A DNA stretch of 64,000 bases from Thalassotalea sp. PS06. GTDB lineage: Bacteria > Pseudomonadota > Gammaproteobacteria > Enterobacterales > Alteromonadaceae. Below, piece after piece: positions 1 through 9,912 of the stretch; position 1 is the stretch's first letter, and every line of letters starts with the position of its first letter. The stretch is taken from contig NZ_CP041638.1 in the NCBI RefSeq assembly GCF_007197775.1, positions 3,286,001 to 3,350,000 on the forward strand. The letters run 5' to 3'. The notes under the pieces were generated by a model. It was not told where the DNA came from. It saw only the letters and a program-made list of their open reading frames with translations, and did no database searches. The position numbers and the translations under genes are program-made.

Positions 1-355
1 TACGGCAGCTATTACACAGCTTCAAATTCACCAGATGCGCCGCCACTAATAACGCTGCGCCGGTGATAACCATCAGAGGTTGCAAGGATTCTTCGACACT
101 ATGCTTGTGCCAATAAATAAAGCCGCCCAAAAACAGCAGATAGAACGGATATATCTTACGATGATAACGTTTAAAACCTGAGAACAGGGCAATGGAACCG
201 AGAATCAGGGTGGCGAGTAAAAACCAGTGTTCCGCTTCATGATCGCCGATAAAGCCTAATCCCAGCAATGACAGGGATGGCAATAATACTGGCAAAAAGA
301 TACAGTGCAATGCGCATAAAGACGTAGCGGTTATGCCCAAACGATCTAACATCAT
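1..355 (-). CDS. MerC domain-containing membrane protein (3' end outside window)
   Basis: Partial gene: the minus-strand frame opens with two consecutive ATG codons at 355-350 and runs off the left edge with no stop. The 118 visible residues contain several hydrophobic stretches. An early Cys-Ala-Leu-His-Cys sequence sits in the first predicted helix (residues about 13-17) and a late Cys-Asn-Ser-Cys lies near the window edge, as in MerC-type small membrane proteins. MerC proteins are inner-membrane metal (mercury) uptake proteins in mer operons, but many chromosomal MerC-domain proteins have no known role. No mer genes are visible nearby, so a mercury function is not supported. The family call is from recognition of sequence character only. 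Confidence 0.72.
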   Translation of the reverse strand, partial: MMLDRLGITATSLCALHCIFLPVLLPSLSLLGLGFIGDHEAEHWFLLATLILGSIALFSGFKRYHRKIYPFYLLFLGGFIYWHKHSVEESLQPLMVITGAALLVAAHLVNLKLCNSCR

Positions 356-505
356 AAAGCTTACTTAGGTCCTGCTTGCTGGTTCTGACGAATAGATTTG
401 TCAAGCCAACTCAGGCCAGACTTATTGCAGTCAAAGGTGAATGAATAAACAGTGATAATATCACATAAATACTCAAGTCACACTTAAATATTGTAACCTA
501 ATTGT

Positions 506-1477
506 TTAACAGCGATGTAAGTCAAAGCTAATAACATCGCTAATTTGCTGTTTTCCAAGCTTCAACATGAGTAAACGATCGACGCCAACGGCAACGCCGG
601 AACACTGCGGCAAACCGGCTTCTAACGCGGCTAGAAAACGTTCATCAATAATTTTTTCAGGTAACCCGTTTTCACGTCGCAACTCATTGTCCTTTGCAAA
701 GCGTTGTCGCTGTTCTGATACATCGGTTAGTTCATCAAAGCCATTGGCCAGTTCCATACTGCGATAATATAACTCGAAGCGCCTGGCAACGCGTTTATCA
801 GTAGGTTCAAGCCTGGCAAGCGCGGCCTGGGTTGCAGGGAAATGATAAACGAAGCAAGGACGATTCTGGCCAATATTCGGCTCTATCATTTGCGAGAACA
901 TAAACTGCAACAAGGTATCTTTATTGGTTTCTTTCACTAGCCAGTCTGCCAGCATCTCTCGCTTTGCGATCAATTGCTTTAATTCTTCTACCGAAGCCGT
1001 TAAAGGATCAATGGCAATGGTTTCAATAAAGGCCTGCTGGTAACTGATTTTGTCGGCAGGTTCGGTATCTAAAAGGCATTGCATGAGTTGATCAATTTCG
1101 GTCATTAGATCTTTGTCATCAAATCCCGGTCGGTACCACTCCAACATGGTAAATTCTGGATTATGATGTCTGCCCTGTTGCTCATTTCGAAACGCTTTAC
1201 ACAACTGATAAATTGCTCCGCTGCCGGCCGCCAACAGACGTTTCATGGCAAATTCCGGCGAGGTCTGCAGAAACAATTCACAGCTATCGTTATTTGAGCT
1301 CACTGCGGCATCGAGCTCTGTAGCAAAGCTTTGCAGATGAATATCCGTAACCGTTGCCTGACTTAAACTTGGCGTTTCTACTTCCAGCACTTGTCGCTCA
1401 GCAAAAAACTGGCGAATGGCACTGATAAATTTTGCCCGCGCACGAAGCGTTTCAATTGTCGCCGATGGTTGCCACAT
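506..1477 (-). CDS. epmA: Elongation factor P--(R)-beta-lysine ligase EpmA
   Basis: Lysyl-tRNA-synthetase-like enzyme that attaches (R)-beta-lysine to Lys34 of EF-P in the cytoplasm. It has the class II synthetase catalytic core without the anticodon domain: motif 2 with FRNE at about residues 96-99 followed by TMLEWYR, and motif 3 with GVDR at about 298. The longest frame begins at 1525, but the ATG at 1477 gives 323 aa (E. coli protein about 325), starts with the family-typical MWQPSA, and has GAGG about 9 bases upstream. The gene follows efp on the same strand, separated by a hairpin terminator, and epmB lies across the divergent side. All three members of the EF-P beta-lysylation pathway except the hydroxylase EpmC are therefore together. 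Confidence 0.96.
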   Translation of the reverse strand: MWQPSATIETLRARAKFISAIRQFFAERQVLEVETPSLSQATVTDIHLQSFATELDAAVSSNNDSCELFLQTSPEFAMKRLLAAGSGAIYQLCKAFRNEQQGRHHNPEFTMLEWYRPGFDDKDLMTEIDQLMQCLLDTEPADKISYQQAFIETIAIDPLTASVEELKQLIAKREMLADWLVKETNKDTLLQFMFSQMIEPNIGQNRPCFVYHFPATQAALARLEPTDKRVARRFELYYRSMELANGFDELTDVSEQRQRFAKDNELRRENGLPEKIIDERFLAALEAGLPQCSGVAVGVDRLLMLKLGKQQISDVISFDLHRC

Positions 1478-1506
1478 TTGCGATTGCCTCAAAAAAACCC
1501 TTGCCC

Positions 1507-1540
1507 AAAAAACAAAGGGAGCCAAAGCTCCCTTTTCAAA
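1507..1540 (-). terminator. Intrinsic terminator after efp
   Basis: A GGGAGC stem with a CAAA loop and GCTCCC partner at about 1517-1532, followed on the minus strand by a T-rich tract. It lies between the stop of efp and the start of epmA and overlaps the epmA ribosome-binding region at its edge, so epmA may depend partly on read-through or on its own promoter. Confidence 0.7.
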
Positions 1541-1557
1541 ACATTCGGCTAAGCTCG

Positions 1558-2127
1558 TTACTTACCAGCGCGGGATACGTATTCGCCGCTACGGGTATCG
1601 ACTTTAACAATCTCACCAATTTGAATAAATAGCGGTACACGAACAACAGCACCTGTAGCCAGGGTTGCTGGCTTACCACCAGTACCGGCAGTATCACCTT
1701 TCAGGCCAGGGTCAGTTTCAGTCACTTCCAGCTCAACAAAGTTCGGTGGAGTTACCGTAATCGGGCTACCGTTCCACAGTGTTAATACACACAAATCGCC
1801 TTCTTTAAGCCACTTTTCATTGTCACCAACCGCTTTTGCGTCAGCTGCCAGTTGCTCAAACGTGTCATTATTCATAAAATGCCAGAATTCACCGTCATTG
1901 TATAAATACGCCAAGTCTGTTTCCATGACGTCGGCGCCTTCAACTGACTCTCCGGACTTGAAAGTTTTTTCTAAAACCTTACCTGAGATAAGTTTACGGA
2001 TTTTAACCCGGTTAAAAGCCTGACCTTTACCTGGTTTTACTAATTCGTTTTCTAGGATGTTGCACGGCTCGCCATCAATCATTAGCTTCAGACCGGCTTT
2101 AAATTCGTTTGTACTAAAGTTAGCCAT
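1558..2127 (-). CDS. efp: Translation elongation factor P
   Basis: EF-P binds between the P and E sites of the ribosome and relieves stalling at polyproline stretches. The 189 aa match the family length. The modification loop PGKGQ carries Lys at position 34, the residue that receives beta-lysine, so this is the EpmA/EpmB-dependent type. The three beta-barrel domains end with the conserved [12 protein letters not shown] segment. It is divergent from epmB, with 82 bases between the two starts, so the two genes share a promoter region. It is a plausible helper for proline-rich proteins in this genome, such as the proline-rich linkers of the subtilase at 16.7-19.3 kb; that link is inference. Confidence 0.98.
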   Translation of the reverse strand: MANFSTNEFKAGLKLMIDGEPCNILENELVKPGKGQAFNRVKIRKLISGKVLEKTFKSGESVEGADVMETDLAYLYNDGEFWHFMNNDTFEQLAADAKAVGDNEKWLKEGDLCVLTLWNGSPITVTPPNFVELEVTETDPGLKGDTAGTGGKPATLATGAVVRVPLFIQIGEIVKVDTRSGEYVSRAGK

Positions 2128-2209
2128 AGGGTTCTCTTTTAAACGGTGCTTTGTAGAAGTTATCCCTTAACGTTCGATAAATACTAAGAACGCCAAGCAG
2201 AGATTATTA

Positions 2210-3235
2210 ATGCCGCAAATAATACACCTAAATGACTCGCAATTACATGCTTGTTGGCAAAAAGAATTAGCCAATGTGGTTACCGATACCAGACAACTTC
2301 TGCAAATGCTAAATATCGACATTGGCGACCAGGAGAAACACTTTTCAGCGCGGCAGTTATTTCCTTTACGAGTCCCCAGACCATTCATCAAGCGGATGGA
2401 AAAAGGTAATATCAATGACCCCTTATTGAAGCAGGTTATGGTTCAGGATCTCGAATTTGAGCAGATCCAAGGTTACAGCACCGACCCGTTAGAGGAGCAT
2501 GACACCGTTGCCGAAGGGTTACTGCACAAATACCGCAATCGGGTACTGATGATTGTCAAAGCTGGATGCGCGGTTAATTGCCGGTACTGTTTTCGCCGCC
2601 ATTTTCCCTACGAAGACAACAGCCCAAACAAACGCCGTTGGCAAAAGGCTCTTGATTACATTAGTGCTCATCCGGAAATTCAGGAAGTTATCTTCAGTGG
2701 CGGCGACCCGTTAATGGCATCCGATGACCATTTAACTTGGTTGGTAAAACAGCTTGAAGAGATAAATCACATCAAACGATTGCGAATTCATAGTCGCTTA
2801 CCTGTGGTGATCCCACAGCGCATTACCCCGGCACTAGTGGAGCTATTAGCGAACTCTCGTTTAAAGGCGGTAATGGTGTTTCATATCAATCACCCGAATG
2901 AAATTGATCAAACCTTTACTGAGGCGATAGAACCTTTGCGAGAAGCATTCATTCCGCTATTTAATCAAAGCGTGTTGCTAAAAGACGTAAACGACGATGC
3001 AGCGGTGCTTTGTCAGTTAAGTGAAGACCTGTTTGATATTGGTATTCAGCCATATTACCTGCACGCCTTTGACCCTGTTCAGGGCGCAGCCCATTTTGAC
3101 GTAAATGATGAACTAGCAAGAGCCATTGCCCGGGAGATGATGGCAAATCTCCCAGGATTTTTAATGCCGAAACTGGTTCGTGAAATCGCAGGCGAACCTA
3201 ACAAAACAATGATACCAATTACGACAGAAGATTAA
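2210..3235 (+). CDS. epmB: EF-P beta-lysylation protein EpmB (lysine 2,3-aminomutase-like)
   Basis: Radical SAM, PLP-dependent enzyme converting (S)-alpha-lysine to (R)-beta-lysine, the substrate EpmA loads on EF-P. The radical SAM cluster motif CxxxCxxC is present at C120, C124 and C127, followed by FRRHFPY. The length of 341 aa matches the EpmB subgroup rather than the longer catabolic lysine aminomutases. It is divergent from efp and epmA, a gammaproteobacterial arrangement that supports the EF-P role. The ATG start has only a weak AGAG upstream. Confidence 0.96.
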   Translation: MPQIIHLNDSQLHACWQKELANVVTDTRQLLQMLNIDIGDQEKHFSARQLFPLRVPRPFIKRMEKGNINDPLLKQVMVQDLEFEQIQGYSTDPLEEHDTVAEGLLHKYRNRVLMIVKAGCAVNCRYCFRRHFPYEDNSPNKRRWQKALDYISAHPEIQEVIFSGGDPLMASDDHLTWLVKQLEEINHIKRLRIHSRLPVVIPQRITPALVELLANSRLKAVMVFHINHPNEIDQTFTEAIEPLREAFIPLFNQSVLLKDVNDDAAVLCQLSEDLFDIGIQPYYLHAFDPVQGAAHFDVNDELARAIAREMMANLPGFLMPKLVREIAGEPNKTMIPITTED

Positions 3236-3316
3236 TCATTCAGCGAATATTCAAATCGATCAATAAAAACAGAACAGGTATAATCCCGACAAATTTAAGC
3301 AAGTGAAACGCAACCC

Positions 3317-3628
3317 ATGGCCGATCCTGTTGAACAACAACTTATTGATAATATCTCACAATTATTGAAGCGCTCCATCGTCGCCGATAGTGCTTTGCAA
3401 CAACTTCGCGCAGAAGACAAAGCCAAGTTCAGTCAAGTTTTTAGCAACGACTCACCGTTTGAGCGTAAAGCAAATACCTTTCAACCTTATATCGAAGAAA
3501 TTGCAGATGATTTGCTAATTTGGCAACAAAGCAAATCTAAGCCATTATTAATCAAGCTGGTTAAAAAAATTGAGCAGCTTTTCAAAGTGTTGACCGAATT
3601 CGAAAGTCATTACACCAACAAGGGCTAA
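3317..3628 (+). CDS. Small conserved-looking protein of unknown function
   Basis: Hypothetical soluble protein of 103 aa, rich in Lys, Gln and Glu and predicted mostly helical. No signal peptide, membrane segment or metal-binding motif is visible. It starts with ATG 81 bases after epmB on the same strand and may be co-transcribed with it. A weak purine stretch precedes the start. I do not recognise the family. The continuous frame with ordinary codon use, and the tight spacing to neighbours on both sides, argue that it is real. Confidence 0.6.
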   Translation: MADPVEQQLIDNISQLLKRSIVADSALQQLRAEDKAKFSQVFSNDSPFERKANTFQPYIEEIADDLLIWQQSKSKPLLIKLVKKIEQLFKVLTEFESHYTNKG

Positions 3629-3674
3629 CGTAGTATCCAAAGCCTGTTTTCGACCACAGCAGGAACAAAACTTA

Positions 3675-4565
3675 ATGCATTTTCGCAATTGGTACTGGTT
3701 AATCTTATTATTATCTCTCAAGGCTCAGGCGCAGGATCTTGAGCCTCGCTCCTATTTAAATATCCCTGTCGATCAAACCTTTTTCTCAGCCATCTACATA
3801 TACAGCACCGGTGATGTCTATACCTCGTCGGATTTACCGATTGATGACTTTCAATTAACGACAACCACCTGGGGAGGACAATTTGCTCGCACCTTTGAGT
3901 TAGACAATAAACTTGCCAAGTTCGACGTATTGTTCGCAACCGCCTGCGGCGATGGCGAAGCCATATTCAGGGGCGAATTTCGAACCAAAAAGTTTTGTGG
4001 CATGGCCGATAGCAAAGTGAAGTTTAATTACAATTTTTACGGTGCTCCGGCGTTATCACCAAAACAGTTTCTTACCAAAGAATCGCAAGCTGTTATAGGT
4101 TTTACCGTACAAGTAACGGTACCCAATGGTCACTACAACAAAGATGAAATATTTAATATCGGCAGCAATCGTTGGGCGATTGAAACGGAAATTGGCGGCA
4201 GTTTTCCGATTGGCAGGTTTGAAATTGATGCCGCCATATCCGGATTATTCTTTGAAGATAATGATGAATACTTTGGCGATAATGTGTATTCACAAGACCC
4301 GGTTTACAATTTTCAGGTGCACTTCATCTATGATATTGGCCCAGCACACTGGATTGGCCTGGATCTAAACTATTTTGATGGTGGAGATGGTTTTCTCAAC
4401 GGCGAACCCTTTGGGATTAAGAAAGGCAATTATCGCGGCGGCATTTCCTATCGATACTCATTCAATGCGAACAACAGTCTTAAGCTGATTTTAAACAAAG
4501 GTATCACCACCCGACTGGGCAATGATACTGATGCCGCGACAATATCCTGGACTTATCGCCTGTAG
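3675..4565 (+). CDS. Outer-membrane beta-barrel protein (MetA-pathway/phenol-degradation transporter-like)
   Basis: Probable outer-membrane protein of 296 aa. Residues 1-19 form a Sec signal peptide ending in AQA. The body has alternating hydrophobic/polar strands typical of a beta barrel, and the last strand ends in an aromatic-rich Trp-Thr-Tyr-Arg-Leu. The pattern resembles the family of proteins annotated as transporter or MetA-pathway phenol degradation barrel. Two cysteines near residues 92 and 109 could pair in the periplasm. An AGGA about 10 bases before the ATG supports the start. The substrate is unknown and there are no catabolic neighbours, so no pathway is assigned. It converges with the DUF3016 gene, leaving only 5 bases between stops. 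Confidence 0.62.
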   Translation: MHFRNWYWLILLLSLKAQAQDLEPRSYLNIPVDQTFFSAIYIYSTGDVYTSSDLPIDDFQLTTTTWGGQFARTFELDNKLAKFDVLFATACGDGEAIFRGEFRTKKFCGMADSKVKFNYNFYGAPALSPKQFLTKESQAVIGFTVQVTVPNGHYNKDEIFNIGSNRWAIETEIGGSFPIGRFEIDAAISGLFFEDNDEYFGDNVYSQDPVYNFQVHFIYDIGPAHWIGLDLNYFDGGDGFLNGEPFGIKKGNYRGGISYRYSFNANNSLKLILNKGITTRLGNDTDAATISWTYRL

Positions 4566-4570
4566 TCGGC

Positions 4571-5074
4571 TTAATCTTTGGTTTTAATGGTACTGTAAAA
4601 CCAGTCGTCAAACAGGTTCTTTTCATAAATAAATGAATCACTGCTGCGGTTATTTCGGACCCGATTCATAAAGTTCATATCTTTGATATTTTCTTCGCCG
4701 CTTTTTAGCATCTGTTTATTGCCATCAAGCAACTCATACTTAAATTCCAGCCTTGGAAAATACAAATCTTCGACAACTCGATAGGTGTTGGCGCCGGGCC
4801 CCACCATATACTTAACGTTTCCAGCCAAATCGACATCGGTAAATGTTAATTTCAGGATTTGATCCGCTGGTAGTTCATCGGCGCGTTTTTGAAAATGTTT
4901 TTCCAATTGCGCAAACACGCGCTCACGGAATCTGGCGCGGGGTTCATTGGCAGGATCCACATCGGTAAAATGCTCAGGCTCAATCCATTCAGTTTCTGCG
5001 GTCCCTGCATTGGCAATACCCATAGGTACTGACAAGGTGACAATACTTGCAACTAGTAATGATAAGCGTTTCAT
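4571..5074 (-). CDS. DUF3016 domain-containing exported protein
   Basis: Periplasmic protein of unknown function, 167 aa. The chosen ATG (5074) gives a clean Sec signal peptide (MKRLSLLVAS... with cleavage after ANA near residue 23) and has GGGAG 6-7 bases upstream; the longest frame starts 69 bases earlier without such support. The mature part opens with the W-x-E-P-x-x-FTDVDP pattern and continues with a basic region, as in DUF3016 proteins common in Shewanella and Alteromonadales. It converges with the barrel gene on the other strand. No terminator was seen between them. Confidence 0.75.
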   Translation of the reverse strand: MKRLSLLVASIVTLSVPMGIANAGTAETEWIEPEHFTDVDPANEPRARFRERVFAQLEKHFQKRADELPADQILKLTFTDVDLAGNVKYMVGPGANTYRVVEDLYFPRLEFKYELLDGNKQMLKSGEENIKDMNFMNRVRNNRSSDSFIYEKNLFDDWFYSTIKTKD

Positions 5075-5316
5075 ACCGACTCCCGTAAATTTCAATTCAT
5101 TCATATTTATAGTGATATCACAGTAAATATGACCCGCGCACATTAAAAAAGTTTACGCCATTACAGGCAATTACGAAACCTTTACATAGTAAAGGCCCGA
5201 CACTAACCTTAGGCATGAAGAATCTCATAACTCTAATCAAGATAACCGTTAAGCGCCTGACTTATAGGAGCTTTACAAAAAAGTTAAATCATAAACAGGT
5301 GAAAAACAGAACAGCA

Positions 5317-5667
5317 ATGAACAGAATGAAAACACTGCTAGTTATTGCGGCAATCCTGGCTTCGCCGGTGACGTTGGCGAAAGGTACCAACGAAACTCAA
5401 AAAAGTGAATTGGCCACGCAGGTTTCACGCTGTTATGTAGCACACGAAAGCAGCCACAGCGACATGTATAAAAACCGGGAAACCGATAAATACGTCGTTT
5501 TACTCGCCAATTTAGTCGGTGCGGATAACGTGCAAAAAGTGGTTAATATTGCCGATGGTCGCTTTAAGAATCTCGCGCGAAATTCCGTTACTCCGATTGT
5601 GGCTAAACAGGAAATCAAACGTTATTGCACTGCTCTCGATGAAAAGCTACAAGCGTTAAGCGATTAG
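5317..5667 (+). CDS. Small exported hypothetical protein
   Basis: Protein of 116 aa beginning MNRMKTLLVIAAILA, a Sec signal peptide ending near TLA-K (about residue 21). The open frame extends upstream to 5215, but that part encodes a basic sequence unlike a protein N-terminus, so the ATG at 5317 (or 5326) is preferred. The mature portion has two cysteines (in SRCYVAHES and RYCTALDE) that could form a disulfide, and is otherwise helical. The family is not recognised. It is followed by a strong terminator and stands alone. Confidence 0.6.
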   Translation: MNRMKTLLVIAAILASPVTLAKGTNETQKSELATQVSRCYVAHESSHSDMYKNRETDKYVVLLANLVGADNVQKVVNIADGRFKNLARNSVTPIVAKQEIKRYCTALDEKLQALSD

Positions 5668-5703
5668 CACGGATTAGTAGCAGGAACTCCGTGCTCCCTC
5701 ACA

Positions 5704-5735
5704 ATAAGCGATGCAAAAGCATCGCTTTTTTATTT
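5704..5735 (+). terminator. Intrinsic terminator
   Basis: AAGCGATGC stem, AAAA loop, GCATCGCTT partner, then a run of T (5706-5733). It ends the transcript of the small exported protein. Confidence 0.88.
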
Positions 5736-5921
5736 CCCTATGCCGACACAATCGCCCTAGTCCTGAACACTGTTGCTATCAGGTAAAAATCAACGAAAAG
5801 CGAACTAACTGATTACTACAAAGTTGACGAGAAAACAGCCCTGCACAAGGCTTAAGTTAGAAGATTCAATTTAATCTTCTTGCCGATTTTTGTCGTGGAT
5901 GCATTAGAGGTAGAGGTTGCT

Positions 5922-6662
5922 GTGAAAATAGTTTTTAAAAATAACATCAAAAACGTATTGATTCGTGGTTATCGTCAATACCTTCGATTCAGTTCTAAGC
6001 CCTTCAATCAATTATTAAACCAAGCGTTGTTGACCGCCGAAGGCAAATGTTCCCAGGAAGATATTAGAAAGGAGCTAGCGGATTTCTATCAAAAATTTGA
6101 TGATGCAGCGCTTAAACAATTAATTAATTTCAGTCATAACAAAAAAGTACTCGGTGATAACTACAAAATGGATTTGTTTGATATAACTCAGTATCGCATT
6201 GGCTTTTTTAACAACATTCAAAAAAGGTTTATTAAGCTGGTGCGCCATAAAAATATCCGCCTGGATATCGTCAGGCTCAATAAATACGCACAAATACCAC
6301 CATACATGCACAGTGGTGTAGTTTCTGGGTTTTATGTATTAGAAGGTAAGGTGGCGATTCGCCATTATGACCAGGTCTCACTTTCAAGGGAAAGTGCTCG
6401 CATCAAAAAATCTATCGACACGACGTTAACGGCGGGAAGTTTCACCACCAATTCCGAATATAAGGACAATATTCACTGGCTAAATAGTCTCGCCGATGAA
6501 ACCTATCTGGTGCGCTTTAATGTCACCCACATTCCCAATGCCAGATTTCCACTGAATAGCGATAATCCGCGAACGTTTATCAATCCGGTTAATGAGCATA
6601 GTGAGGGCGAGTACGATGCTAAGCTGATTGATGAGAAAGCAGCAAAGTCCCTGTCATTTTGA
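5922..6662 (+). CDS. Cupin-like protein of unknown function
   Basis: Uncharacterised protein of 246 aa. The best start is GTG at 5922, with AGAGG 6 bases upstream; a TTG at 5880 in the same frame lacks this. The N-terminal ~100 residues are helical and basic. The central part (about residues 120-200) has a cupin-like run: IPPYMHSG, then a Gly-rich turn in YVLEGKVAIRHY, then later HWLNSLADETYLVRFNVTHI, reminiscent of cysteine-dioxygenase-type or JmjC-like barrels. Only parts of the usual metal-ligand set (His in MHSG and HWL) can be picked out. It stands alone, with about 210 bases of AT-rich DNA upstream and the groEL terminator downstream. Confidence 0.6.
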   Translation: MKIVFKNNIKNVLIRGYRQYLRFSSKPFNQLLNQALLTAEGKCSQEDIRKELADFYQKFDDAALKQLINFSHNKKVLGDNYKMDLFDITQYRIGFFNNIQKRFIKLVRHKNIRLDIVRLNKYAQIPPYMHSGVVSGFYVLEGKVAIRHYDQVSLSRESARIKKSIDTTLTAGSFTTNSEYKDNIHWLNSLADETYLVRFNVTHIPNARFPLNSDNPRTFINPVNEHSEGEYDAKLIDEKAAKSLSF

Positions 6663-6685
6663 AAATCGATCCGTTTTATACGGGC

Positions 6686-6730
6686 ACAAAAAAGGCCAAG
6701 TCAACAGATGTTGAATTGGCCTTAATATTT
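6686..6730 (-). terminator. groEL terminator (probably bidirectional)
   Basis: AAGGCCAA and TTGGCCTT arms around a 16-base interior that itself contains CAAC/GTTG complementarity. On the minus strand the stem is followed by TTTTTTG. It serves groEL and may also stop the converging cupin-like gene. Confidence 0.82.
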
Positions 6731-6794
6731 TCGGTGTTAAGCAAATTAAATGCTTAAATGAGGCGAGTATTTAGGGCTTGGTAATCCAGGTGGA

Positions 6795-8459
<1,665 letters not shown>

Positions 8460-8519
8460 TTATTTGTCGCGCGTTTCGCGCATTCATATTCTGTTCAGTG
8501 CTTGAAAACGAGTAGGCAA

Positions 8520-8810
8520 TTACTCAACGATTGCCAGAATGTCGCTTTCACTCAAAATCAATACGTCTTCGCCGTCCAGCTTTTCAGTTTTAACACCGTA
8601 GCCTTCGTTGAAGATCACTTTGTCGCCAACCTTAACGTCAAGGGCACGAACTTCGCCATTTTCCAGAATGCGGCCATTACCTACAGCGATAACTTCACCG
8701 CGAGTAGATTTTTCTGCGGCACTGCCAGTTAACACGATGCCGCCAGCTGATTTTGATTCAACTTCCTGGCGTTTGATGATCACACGGTCATGTAGAGGAC
8801 GAATGCTCAT
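8520..8810 (-). CDS. groS: 10 kDa co-chaperonin GroES
   Basis: Heptameric lid of the GroEL chamber. The 96 aa begin [14 protein letters not shown], with the mobile loop ([15 protein letters not shown]) near residues 20-34 and the C-terminal [19 protein letters not shown] lies just upstream of the ATG. It is the first gene of groES-groEL, with a sigma-32 type promoter about 50-90 bases upstream. Confidence 0.99.
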   Translation of the reverse strand: MSIRPLHDRVIIKRQEVESKSAGGIVLTGSAAEKSTRGEVIAVGNGRILENGEVRALDVKVGDKVIFNEGYGVKTEKLDGEDVLILSESDILAIVE

Positions 8811-8863
8811 TAATCTCTCCTGATTTGGTTTTTAATAATTAAATAAAAAGATGTTTAAGTTTC

Positions 8864-8897
8864 AAATGGGGATGAAAAATTAACTCTCAAGGTGAAA
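8864..8897 (-). promoter_or_regulatory. Sigma-32 heat-shock promoter of groES-groEL
   Basis: Reading the minus strand: CACCTTGAGA, a 13-base spacer after CTTGAGA, then CCCCATTT. The RpoH consensus is CTTGAAA, 13-15 bases, CCCCATNT. The -35 lies at 8885-8891 and the -10 at 8864-8871. No competing sigma-70 promoter of similar quality was seen. Confidence 0.9.
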
Positions 8898-8900
8898 GTT

Positions 8901-8921
8901 AAAAAAATCCCCGATTTTTTT
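8901..8921 (-). terminator. Weak AT-rich terminator after fxsA
   Basis: AAAAATC/GATTTTT arms around GGG, followed by T residues on the minus strand, just upstream of the groES promoter. The stem is A/T rich, so efficiency is doubtful. Confidence 0.4.
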
Positions 8922-8948
8922 AAAAATTTTGCCCTTGATTATAGGCGG

Positions 8949-9476
8949 TCAGTCTTTGCGTTCAAACTCACCTTCCAATGCCGAAGGTTCTCTGGGTTTA
9001 GTTTGCTTATCGAAAGGTTCTTGATCGAACGATTGATTTGAAAAAGGATCCTGTTTAAACCCTGAAGACGATTGATGGTAGGATTGAAAGCCCTGACCAA
9101 AGCCAAAACTCTGCCCTTGTTTTGCAACGATATACGGTTTTACTTTATTGACAATCCATTGCCTCGAAACCGGCCATAATAACAACAGGCCAAAGGTATC
9201 GGTAATAAAGCCTGGCGTTAACAAGGTAACACCAGCGACCAGCAATAGTACGGAGGCAATAATTTCATCGGATGGCATCTGGCCGCTAGCCATTTTTTCC
9301 TGCATCGACTGCATCGTCGCTACTCCTTGCTGCTTTACCAGGGTTGCGCCTAACCAAGCAGTAATAATGACCAGACAGATGGTTGGCAGAGCACCAAGTA
9401 CGCCGCCCACATTGATAAGCACCATGATTTCTAAAATTGGGACAGCGATAAAAAGTAAAAATAAGATTCTAAACAT
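8949..9476 (-). CDS. fxsA: Membrane protein FxsA
   Basis: Inner-membrane protein of 175 aa; the E. coli homologue suppresses F-plasmid exclusion of phage T7, and its normal role is not known. The first ~130 residues carry three or four hydrophobic segments with the family-typical ILEIMVLI, a glycine-rich turn before ITAWLGATLVKQQG, and LLLVAGVTLLTPGFITDTFGLLLL. The C-terminal 45 residues are a polar, Gln/Phe/Ser-rich cytoplasmic tail, variable in the family. Its position directly upstream of groES is also seen in other gammaproteobacteria. It is divergent from cutA. Confidence 0.92.
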   Translation of the reverse strand: MFRILFLLFIAVPILEIMVLINVGGVLGALPTICLVIITAWLGATLVKQQGVATMQSMQEKMASGQMPSDEIIASVLLLVAGVTLLTPGFITDTFGLLLLWPVSRQWIVNKVKPYIVAKQGQSFGFGQGFQSYHQSSSGFKQDPFSNQSFDQEPFDKQTKPREPSALEGEFERKD

Positions 9477-9567
9477 GTCTGTGAAAACAATTTATTTTCG
9501 ATGTGAAACATATATGGGGGTTTTCTGGTCTATTTCAACCAAGTTTCTTCTGGGATAAACTATAGCC

Positions 9568-9912
9568 ATGATGAAACGAAACTCTAGTGACTGCATGCAT
9601 CAAGTGATTCTGTGTACCTGCCCCGATAAAAGCAGTGCCATCACCATAGCTAATGCCCTGGTTGATGAGCAACTTGCCGCCTGTGTAAACATTCAGGAAT
9701 CGATAACCTCCATTTACCAATGGCAGGGAGAACGGCAGCAGGATCAGGAAGTGCTGATGATAATTAAATCAAGGTGCGAACGGTTTTCAGCACTGGAACA
9801 AAAAATCATTGCCCTGCATCCTTACGATGTGGCAGAAATCATTGCCCTGAATATTCAGCAAGGCAATGAGGAATATTTAAGCTGGATAGATTCAACGGTG
9901 ATAAAACAATAA
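9568..9912 (+). CDS. cutA: Divalent-cation tolerance protein CutA
   Basis: Small trimeric ferredoxin-like-fold protein of 114 aa linked in E. coli to copper tolerance and disulfide-isomerase biology. Recognised from LAACVNIQESITSIYQWQGE (about residues 37-56) and the C-terminal HPYDVAEIIAL (about 85-95). The ATG could be the first, the second, or Met10. The stop overlaps the dsbD start by one base (TAATG), so the two are translationally coupled, the common cutA-dsbD pairing. Confidence 0.95.
   Translation: MMKRNSSDCMHQVILCTCPDKSSAITIANALVDEQLAACVNIQESITSIYQWQGERQQDQEVLMIIKSRCERFSALEQKIIALHPYDVAEIIALNIQQGNEEYLSWIDSTVIKQ

Noticed and set aside
1..355. Mercury resistance locus
   Set aside because: Only a MerC-like protein is visible, with no merR, merT, merP or merA.
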